Of a stretch of DNA of 10,704 bases, positions 5,592-10,704 are shown piece after piece. The notes beneath the pieces were generated by a model. That model did not search any database. It was given only the letters and a program-made list of their open reading frames with translations, and was not told the origin of the DNA. Numbering within the stretch: the stretch's first letter is position 1; every line of letters starts with the position of its first letter. Made by a program: the position numbers and the translations under genes. Where the stretch lies: contig CAUWFN010000056.1 in the NCBI GenBank assembly GCA_963558075.1, positions 1 to 10,704 of the forward strand, read 5' to 3'. Source of the stretch: CALHKP01 sp963558075 (GTDB lineage: Bacteria > Bacillota > Clostridia > Peptostreptococcales > Anaerovoracaceae).

Positions 5592-7634
5592 ATGAGAATA
5601 GCACTTACAGGTAACCCTAACAGTGGAAAGACTACTCTGTACAATGCACTTACAGGAAAGTCAGAGCATGTTGGAAACTGGGCAGGGGTTACAGTTGATA
5701 AAAAAGAAAGTAGTTTAAAAAAAGTATATACTTCGGGGCTTGATGGATCTGAAAATCAGGCAGGGTTACAAGCATCAGAGGAATTTGTTGTAGTTGACCT
5801 TCCGGGAGCATACTCCATGTCAGCCTTTACATCAGAAGAAAGTGTAACAAGTGAATATGTCAGAAATGAAAATCCCGATGTTATAATCAATATAGTGGAT
5901 GCAACAAACCTTAGCAGAAGCCTCTTTTTCACTACACAGCTTCTTGAGCTTGGGATTCCTGTTGTAGTAGCACTCAACAAGAGTGATTTAACTAAGAAAA
6001 AGGGGGCAGTAATCAATACAGAAAAGCTATCTTCTCTTTTAGGTTGTCCTGTAGTGGAAACAGTTGCAGCTACAGGCTCTGACAAGGATAATGGTCTCAG
6101 AGAATTAATCAAAGCGGCGTTCTTTGTATACGGAAAGGAGCAGAAGGCTCCATTTACCGAAGCAAAAGAGGCTTTGACAAAGGAAGATGTAAAAGAGTCA
6201 GATAAGAAGCGATTTGCTTTTGTTAATTCAGTAGTTTCTGAGGTTGAAACTAGAAAGGTGATGACTCACGAAAAAAATACGCAGGACAAAATTGATGCGG
6301 TTCTTGCTCATAAGTGGCTTGGAATTCCATTCTTTGCTCTCGTTATGTGGGCGGTGTTTTGGGTATCACAGGTGGCTGTTGGACCTGCGATTGCAGAGTA
6401 TCTGGGGGCTATAATAGAAAATTTCCAAGGCTGGGTTTCTTCTCAGATTTCTGATGCATCACCATTTGTTCAGGCTCTTCTCGCTGATGGTATAATCGGC
6501 GGAGTTGGGGCGGTAGTAGGCTTCCTCCCTCTCGTAATGGTAATGTATTTTATGATTGCGCTTCTTGAGGATTGTGGATATATGGCAAGAGTTGCTGTAG
6601 TTATGGACAGATTTTTCAAGAAAGTTGGCCTGTCAGGGAAATCAATCATTCCGATGGTTATCGGTACAGGCTGTTCAATCCCGGGCGTTATGGCTGCAAG
6701 AACTATAAGAGATGAGCAGGAAAGAAAAACAACTGCTATGCTTACTCCATTTATGCCATGTGGGGCAAAGCTTCCTGTAATCGCACTGTTTGCAGGCGTG
6801 TTCTTCAGCGATGCGTCTTGGGTTGGCGTAAGCATGTATTTTGTTGGTATCGCACTCATATTCATAAGTGCATATCTTGTTCAGAAAATCACAGGACATA
6901 AGATTAGAACAAAATTCTTTATCCTAGAGCTGCCAGAATACAAGCTTCCAAGCATAAGGAGAGCATTTTTCTCTATGATGTCAAGAGCAAAAGCCTTTAT
7001 TATCAAAGCCGCTACTGTTATACTTGTATGTAATGCGGCAGTTCAGATTATGCAGACATTCGACTGGAATCTAAATGTGGTGGCAGAAGGAGCAGAAGAA
7101 ACTTCAATCCTTGCTACAATTGCAAGTCCATTTGCAGTATTACTTATCCCTCTAGGATTTGGTGTATGGCAGCTTGCAGCTGCGGCAATTACAGGTTTTA
7201 TTGCAAAGGAAAACGTAGTTGGAACTCTTGCGGTAGTATACGGAATTACAAACTTCATCGATACAGAAACTTTCGCTTTGATAGGTGGAGCAAACGAAGT
7301 AGCTCAAGCTATGGCACTTTCATCTTCAGCGGCACTTGCTTATCTGATGTTCAACCTGTTTACACCGCCATGTTTTGCAGCGATTGGAGCTATGAATGCT
7401 GAGCTTGCAAATAGAAAGTGGCTGTGGAGCGGTATCGCTCTTCAGTTTGGAACAGGATACGTTGTATCATTTTTAGTTTACCAGATTGGAACTCTGATAG
7501 AGACAGGAAATGTGGGCACAGGTTTTGTCCCTGGACTTATCGCTGTTACAATTATGGTAGGAATACTGATTTACTTTGTTAATAAAGGGAATAAGAAGAT
7601 TAGAGGTTCAGCTCTTGCAGCAAAAGCTGCTTAG
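5592..7634 (+). CDS. feoB: FeoB, ferrous iron transport GTPase/permease
   Basis: A 680-residue membrane protein for Fe(II) uptake. The N-terminal G domain shows G1 GNPNSGKTT (7-15), switch I GNWAGVTVDKK (about 28-38), G3 DLPGAYS (69-75) and G4 NKSD (129-132). A short helical GDI-like linker (about 175-235) follows. The membrane part starts after HKWLGIPFF (about 240) and has the FeoB Gate motifs: GTGCSIPG (358-365, Cys361), PCGAKLP (Cys390) and TPPCFAAIGA (Cys594). The segment between switch I and DLPG is roughly a dozen residues longer than in E. coli FeoB and is Ser/Gly/Glu-rich. The start has GAGG 7 nt upstream. It is encoded between feoA and a Cys-rich FeoB-associated peptide gene, as in many Firmicutes. 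Length and motifs indicate an intact transporter. Confidence 0.96.
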   Translation: MRIALTGNPNSGKTTLYNALTGKSEHVGNWAGVTVDKKESSLKKVYTSGLDGSENQAGLQASEEFVVVDLPGAYSMSAFTSEESVTSEYVRNENPDVIINIVDATNLSRSLFFTTQLLELGIPVVVALNKSDLTKKKGAVINTEKLSSLLGCPVVETVAATGSDKDNGLRELIKAAFFVYGKEQKAPFTEAKEALTKEDVKESDKKRFAFVNSVVSEVETRKVMTHEKNTQDKIDAVLAHKWLGIPFFALVMWAVFWVSQVAVGPAIAEYLGAIIENFQGWVSSQISDASPFVQALLADGIIGGVGAVVGFLPLVMVMYFMIALLEDCGYMARVAVVMDRFFKKVGLSGKSIIPMVIGTGCSIPGVMAARTIRDEQERKTTAMLTPFMPCGAKLPVIALFAGVFFSDASWVGVSMYFVGIALIFISAYLVQKITGHKIRTKFFILELPEYKLPSIRRAFFSMMSRAKAFIIKAATVILVCNAAVQIMQTFDWNLNVVAEGAEETSILATIASPFAVLLIPLGFGVWQLAAAAITGFIAKENVVGTLAVVYGITNFIDTETFALIGGANEVAQAMALSSSAALAYLMFNLFTPPCFAAIGAMNAELANRKWLWSGIALQFGTGYVVSFLVYQIGTLIETGNVGTGFVPGLIAVTIMVGILIYFVNKGNKKIRGSALAAKAA

Positions 7635-7649
7635 AAAGTTTGAAGTAGC

Positions 7650-7665
7650 GAAGGCAAACGCCTTC
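7650..7665 (+). other. Small perfect hairpin between feoB and the Cys-rich peptide gene
   Basis: GAAGGC (7650-7655) and GCCTTC (7660-7665) pair exactly around an AAAC loop, 15 nt after the feoB stop. No T-run follows, so it is not a typical terminator. The GAAGG of the left arm is the only purine-rich stretch upstream of the ATG at 7671, so the hairpin might tune expression of the small gene. Confidence 0.45.
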
Positions 7666-7670
7666 AATAA

Positions 7671-7919
7671 ATGGTCAATAAGGGTAATGAATTCAAGACT
7701 AAATTAAAGAAAGGAAAAGCACAGCGCAAAATTAGGCGTGCAGATGAGAATATGGATTTTGTAGTAATTGCTATAGTTGCAGTTCTTGTAGGACTTGCGC
7801 TTGCGTATATAATTAAAGCAAAGAAAAAAGGTGTTAAATGTATAGGATGCCCTTCGTCAGGTAAATGCTCATCCTGTAATCATTGTGGGGACGATGGACC
7901 TTCGTGCTCTTGTCATTAA
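7671..7919 (+). CDS. FeoB-associated Cys-rich membrane protein
   Basis: A small single-pass membrane protein of the FeoB-associated Cys-rich family. Residues 29-48 form one hydrophobic helix (DFVVIAIVAVLVGLALAYII), followed by KAKKKGVKCIGCP and a tail with eight Cys (C-x-x-C, C-x-x-C-x-x-C and a final CSCH). Family members normally sit just after feoB and are about 45-60 residues long. The alternative start at 7752 (55 residues) fits that length. It also avoids a very basic 27-residue N-terminal extension that conflicts with a cytoplasmic Lys-rich tail after the helix. Neither start has a good Shine-Dalgarno; the longer frame is listed as the outer limit. The probable role is Fe(II) handling or metal relay at FeoB (inference from family context). 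Confidence 0.82.
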   Translation: MVNKGNEFKTKLKKGKAQRKIRRADENMDFVVIAIVAVLVGLALAYIIKAKKKGVKCIGCPSSGKCSSCNHCGDDGPSCSCH

Positions 7920-7931
7920 CTCCCTGCTAAA

Positions 7932-7962
7932 AAGGTGTACCGTGAGTTTTTAGGTACACCTT
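7932..7962. terminator. Bidirectional intrinsic terminator between convergent operons
   Basis: AAGGTGTACC (7932-7941) and GGTACACCTT (7953-7962) form a perfect 10-bp stem with an 11-nt loop. On the + strand TTATTTTATA follows from 7961; on the - strand the stem is followed by TTTTTAGC. It starts 12 nt after the Cys-rich peptide stop and overlaps the last codon region of the convergent regulator gene, so it can end transcription from both sides. Confidence 0.85.
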
Positions 7963-9100
7963 ATTTTATAGTTATCGAATTTTTGTGGGCATCTGCAAGC
8001 TTTTCTATGATCTCGCCGGAAACTCTGTCTGGACGAGCTTTGAAAACGAAAGTTAGCTTGATTTTATCTTTGATCATCGCCTCTGCAAACTCTACAAACG
8101 AGTCAGAAATCCTTGTCTTTTGCGGATAAGTACATATTCCGCTGGATTTTCGTGCAAGAGAAAGATTTAGGGATGCAAGATCGCCCATAACAAAGCTATC
8201 ATTTATATACGCGTTTATATCAAAATCTTCACGTTCTAAGAGTCTATCTATGATCCGGCTTAACGTAGAAAACTCTATGGATGAATGCTCATCAATTACA
8301 ATTTCAATGTTTTTGCTATCAGCTTGAAGAGTTTTTATTTTTTCGGCAAGTGCTGTGATTCCTGGTTCCTGTTCAACTTCAAGATCAAAGGCAAGAAGCT
8401 TACAGAAGTTATTATAGAACTTTTTTGCATCCTGCATTTTGTTCTGCGCGATAAGTATCTCCAGCATAATTTTTGCATTTTCAGAAGAGTATGGGTCAAG
8501 ACTTTGGCAGCGCTTAAGATAAGGCATACATTCATCGTATAACCCGGATTCGTACATCTGAGATGTTAGCATGTTTAGGAGCCTTAGGGCTTTGTTTTCT
8601 ATTATATATCTATTCATCAGGATAAGCTCATCGAGGCTTTCGCAGCCTTCGAAGAAGAAGTTCTCTAGGAGTGTTCCTGTTATGGAGTCGCATAGAGAAC
8701 GTAGCTTTTCTAGTGTCATATTGCTGTTTTCACTTATGTCTGCATTTCTAATTTCGGTAAAGTCACACTCTATATTCCAGCGACTACTTATATAGCACAT
8801 GTCTTTTGTCGTTATAAGTATGCTTGATGAGTCTATATCATCTTCTGCATCAGATACAGAGCTCAGAGTCTTTTTTAGCTGCCACATATTATAGCGTAGA
8901 TTGTATTTTGCAGCATCTTCACTACTGTTAGGCCAAAGATAATTGATTAGCTCTTGCCTTGATATTCGCATATCCTTTTGAAGCATAAGTATGCATATTA
9001 TTGCAATGCTTTTGCTGCTGAGCTTTGCTGTTATGTCAGTGCCGTTTAGCGTAAGCGTTACATTTCCGAAAAGTTTAATTTTCAGGTTATTTTCTTTCAT
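7961..9100 (-). CDS. SARP/BTAD-type transcriptional regulator with an unassigned C-terminal region
   Basis: A 379-residue cytoplasmic protein. Residues 6-80 form a winged-helix DNA-binding domain of the SARP/OmpR type: KIKLFGNVTLTLNG, then ISRQELINYLWPNSS and the putative recognition helix KYNLRYNMWQLKKTL (65-79). Residues about 110-260 fit a bacterial transcriptional activator domain (BTAD) made of TPR-like helices, with CDFTEI at its start and ALRLLNMLTSQMYESGLYDECMPYL in the middle written as separate helices. Residues about 262-379 match nothing I recognise; there is no P-loop, so this is not an AfsR-type ATPase. The ATG overlaps the end of the amidohydrolase gene by 14 nt, with GGAGAT at 9111-9116 as ribosome site, so translation is probably coupled. 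It may control the enzyme gene or use a signal related to its substrate (inference). Family call fairly sure, target unknown. Confidence 0.85.
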   Translation of the reverse strand: MKENNLKIKLFGNVTLTLNGTDITAKLSSKSIAIICILMLQKDMRISRQELINYLWPNSSEDAAKYNLRYNMWQLKKTLSSVSDAEDDIDSSSILITTKDMCYISSRWNIECDFTEIRNADISENSNMTLEKLRSLCDSITGTLLENFFFEGCESLDELILMNRYIIENKALRLLNMLTSQMYESGLYDECMPYLKRCQSLDPYSSENAKIMLEILIAQNKMQDAKKFYNNFCKLLAFDLEVEQEPGITALAEKIKTLQADSKNIEIVIDEHSSIEFSTLSRIIDRLLEREDFDINAYINDSFVMGDLASLNLSLARKSSGICTYPQKTRISDSFVEFAEAMIKDKIKLTFVFKARPDRVSGEIIEKLADAHKNSITIK

Positions 9101-10640
9101 CGAATATTATATCTCCGTTTTTTATTGTTGTTTTAACCTTTACGTTTTTTAGCTCCATGGGACTTATATTTTCGATATCTGAATCGAGAATTACGATGTC
9201 TGCCTTAAGACCAGGGGCAATGCTTCCTTTTTTGTCTTCCATAAAAAGACCATAGGCACCTGATTTTGTGTACATTTTTACTGCTTCATATACGCTGATT
9301 CTCTGGTCCTTGTTAGGATGGTTTACAGCCCAGTGGATACCTTTCATAGGATTTGGGTCTGTAACATCACTGTCAGAGCCTGCACACGTTTGAACGCCAT
9401 GATCGATAATGTCACGAAAAGCATTAGTTTTTCGCCAGCGAGCACCGAGTCTTTGTGCATACATTCCATCAGGTCCTCCCCAGTGTCCCTCATATGAAGG
9501 CTGCATGGAAAGTACAACACCTAGGCGGTTTGCACGTTTCATCTGCTCTTCTGTAACGAGAACGGCGTGCTCAATTCTACTTCTTGTATCTTTCTTTCCA
9601 TAGAGGCCTTGCGCATATTCAAATGCGATAAGTGCACTTTCAACAGCGCAGTCTCCGATAGCATCAAGGGAAACCTGTAAATCATTTTGCATGCAGTCGC
9701 AGACAAATGAATTAAGCTCATCTTGGTCTATAAGCAACATGCCTTTTTTGTTTGGCATATCAGTATAAGGCTCAGAAAGTGCAGCAGTGTGAGCTCCGAG
9801 AGTTCCATCTAGGTAAATCGTTCCACCTATCTGTTTGAGTCCAAGACGCTTTACAAGGCTAATTTCGGTAGTTTGATAATATACAACAAAATCCACAGGA
9901 TATGACTTCTGATTTTTTAAAAGAAGCTGTGCATCCTTGTAGCTGTCGTAATCATAGTTCATGTTACCACCTTCCATTGCAGCAATTGTTGTAAGTCCTA
10001 GAGAAGCAAGCTCAGGGACAAGATTTTTGATGGAGTTTTCTATGCTTTCATCGGGAATAGAATTTGTTATTGTAATATCCAGCTTGGCACCGGATTTTTT
10101 GCTGAAAATTCCTGTAGGCATACCTGACTCGTCTAGCTCTACGCCGCTAAGTGTGAAAGGGGCTTTGTAATAGAGTATCCCGTGAGTGTTAAGCATGAGT
10201 ATGTGATAGTCCTGAGAATATATTGCAACGGGAATGTCGCTACAGATTTCATCAAGATCTTTTCTATCAGGAAGTCGTGCTTCAGTTAGCTTGTTGCTGT
10301 CAAGACCTGCTCCGATTATAGCTTTTCTATTTCCCTGTTTTTGAACAAGTTGTATCTTTTCTCTGATATCATCAAAAGAGCGCGAATCAGAAAAATTTAT
10401 CCATTCACGGCTCATCGCAGTTCCTATAACATGAAAATGGCTGTCGATGAATCCGGGCACAACAGAGGCTCCATTAGCATCTATAATTTCTACATTACAG
10501 GAATTATCTGTGTATTTTAGGTATTTATCACTACCGCCGACTGCTGTTATATGGTCATCTTCTATGACAAGCCAGTCAGCTGTTTTTCTCTCTGTCATCG
10601 TAAGAATTTTTGCGTTTTTTATTAGAGTTCTGTTAGACAT
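9087..10640 (-). CDS. YtcJ-like amidohydrolase family protein
   Basis: A 517-residue metal-dependent hydrolase of the amidohydrolase superfamily, YtcJ/N-substituted formamide deformylase-like branch, with no signal peptide. Visible motifs are GFIDSHFH (63-70, metal ligands H68 and H70), DGTLGAHTAALSEPY (278-292), LDAIGDCAVE (325-334), SRIEHA (354-359, H358), AGSDSDVTDPNPM (from 420, D423) and a C-terminal beta-sandwich with KKGSIAPGLKADIVILD. In this family the 325-334 block normally reads HAIGD, with the His as a metal ligand; here it is Asp326. The start ATG has AAGGA 7 nt upstream. It is the first gene of an operon with the SARP-type regulator. The substrate cannot be assigned; possibilities include an amide, formamide or cyclic imide (inference). 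Confidence 0.9.
   Translation of the reverse strand: MSNRTLIKNAKILTMTERKTADWLVIEDDHITAVGGSDKYLKYTDNSCNVEIIDANGASVVPGFIDSHFHVIGTAMSREWINFSDSRSFDDIREKIQLVQKQGNRKAIIGAGLDSNKLTEARLPDRKDLDEICSDIPVAIYSQDYHILMLNTHGILYYKAPFTLSGVELDESGMPTGIFSKKSGAKLDITITNSIPDESIENSIKNLVPELASLGLTTIAAMEGGNMNYDYDSYKDAQLLLKNQKSYPVDFVVYYQTTEISLVKRLGLKQIGGTIYLDGTLGAHTAALSEPYTDMPNKKGMLLIDQDELNSFVCDCMQNDLQVSLDAIGDCAVESALIAFEYAQGLYGKKDTRSRIEHAVLVTEEQMKRANRLGVVLSMQPSYEGHWGGPDGMYAQRLGARWRKTNAFRDIIDHGVQTCAGSDSDVTDPNPMKGIHWAVNHPNKDQRISVYEAVKMYTKSGAYGLFMEDKKGSIAPGLKADIVILDSDIENISPMELKNVKVKTTIKNGDIIFDERK
9111..9116 (-). promoter_or_regulatory. Ribosome binding site of the regulator inside the amidohydrolase gene
   Basis: GGAGAT on the minus strand lies 10 nt before the regulator ATG (9100) and within the last codons of the amidohydrolase. 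This arrangement supports translational coupling and confirms the overlapping start. Confidence 0.6.
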
Positions 10641-10681
10641 AAGGGTCCTTTCTGGTCCTATGTCAAGATTTAGTACAAGTT

Positions 10682-10703
10682 AAAATGAGGTTTTCCTCAT
10701 CTT
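10682..10703 (-). terminator. Hairpin upstream of the amidohydrolase gene, possible terminator of a gene beyond the window
   Basis: On the minus strand AAGATGAGG and CCTCATTTT pair over 9 bp (one G-U) around an AAAA loop, then TTTTAAC follows. It could end a minus-strand gene located to the right of the window, or sit in the leader of the amidohydrolase operon. The rest of 10641-10681 holds the ribosome site (AAGGA) and no promoter of good spacing. Confidence 0.4.
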
Positions 10704-10704
10704 A

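Noticed and set aside
6470..6899. Minus-strand open frames inside feoB
   Set aside because: They lie wholly opposite a well-supported membrane protein gene and have no family resemblance or ribosome site.
7650..7665. Hairpin after feoB as a terminator
   Set aside because: The stem is only 6 bp and no T-run follows; a far better terminator lies at 7932-7962.
10661..10666. Minus-strand TTGACA as a -35 element for the amidohydrolase operon
   Set aside because: A -10 at 17 nt would overlap the start codon and leave the ribosome site outside the transcript; no -10-like sequence is there.
10670..10683. Possible fourth operator, TTAGTACAAGTTAA, upstream of the amidohydrolase
   Set aside because: The right half-site differs at two positions from ACTAA and the flanking G and C are absent; not enough to place this operon in the iron regulon.

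Overview
The window reads as a low-GC anaerobic Firmicute, most likely a clostridial lineage (Clostridia/Peptostreptococcales type). This is inferred from AT-rich coding sequence with consensus TTGACA-type promoters and AGGAGG-like ribosome binding sites, a DUF3793 gene, a FeoA/FeoB/FeoB-associated Cys-rich peptide set, GLUG/DUF4430 surface protein architecture, and an SPQTG sortase signal like the (S/P)PxTG signals of Clostridioides. No rRNA, tRNA, CRISPR array, insertion sequence or phage gene is visible.

Layout. Positions 1-4286 (+): two cell-surface genes 21 nt apart. The first (5' end cut by the window edge) is a small secreted protein that looks like a single DUF4430-type domain. The second is a 1217-residue multidomain, sortase-anchored surface protein with Ig-like domains, GLUG repeats, a bacterial Ig-like domain, a C-terminal DUF4430 domain, a Pro-rich wall region and an SPQTG signal. 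Positions 4287-4631: a 345-nt intergenic region with an RNA hairpin, a strong Shine-Dalgarno leading into an 8-codon ORF, a consensus promoter, an operator-like palindrome and short tandem repeats. Positions 4632-7919 (+): a ferrous-iron block with a DUF3793 protein, feoA, feoB and a FeoB-associated Cys-rich membrane peptide. It ends at a terminator (7932-7962) that can also serve the convergent genes. Positions 7961-10640 (-): a two-gene operon encoding a YtcJ-like amidohydrolase followed, with a 14-nt overlap, by a SARP/BTAD-type transcriptional regulator.

How the genes fit together. The most informative signal is a 17-bp palindrome, GTTAGT-N4-RCTAAYC, present three times: just downstream of the -10 of the DUF3793 promoter, just downstream of the -10 of the feoA promoter, and between feoA and feoB. 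The first two promoters share the same plan (TTGACA, 17-bp spacer, -10, operator over the likely start site). This points to one repressor, probably metal-sensing and of DtxR/IdeR/MntR type (inference), controlling both Feo iron uptake and the uncharacterised DUF3793 gene. The surface genes to the left show no such box inside the window. The amidohydrolase/regulator pair looks like a separate unit whose substrate cannot be read from sequence; the enzyme carries Asp where its family normally has a metal-binding His.
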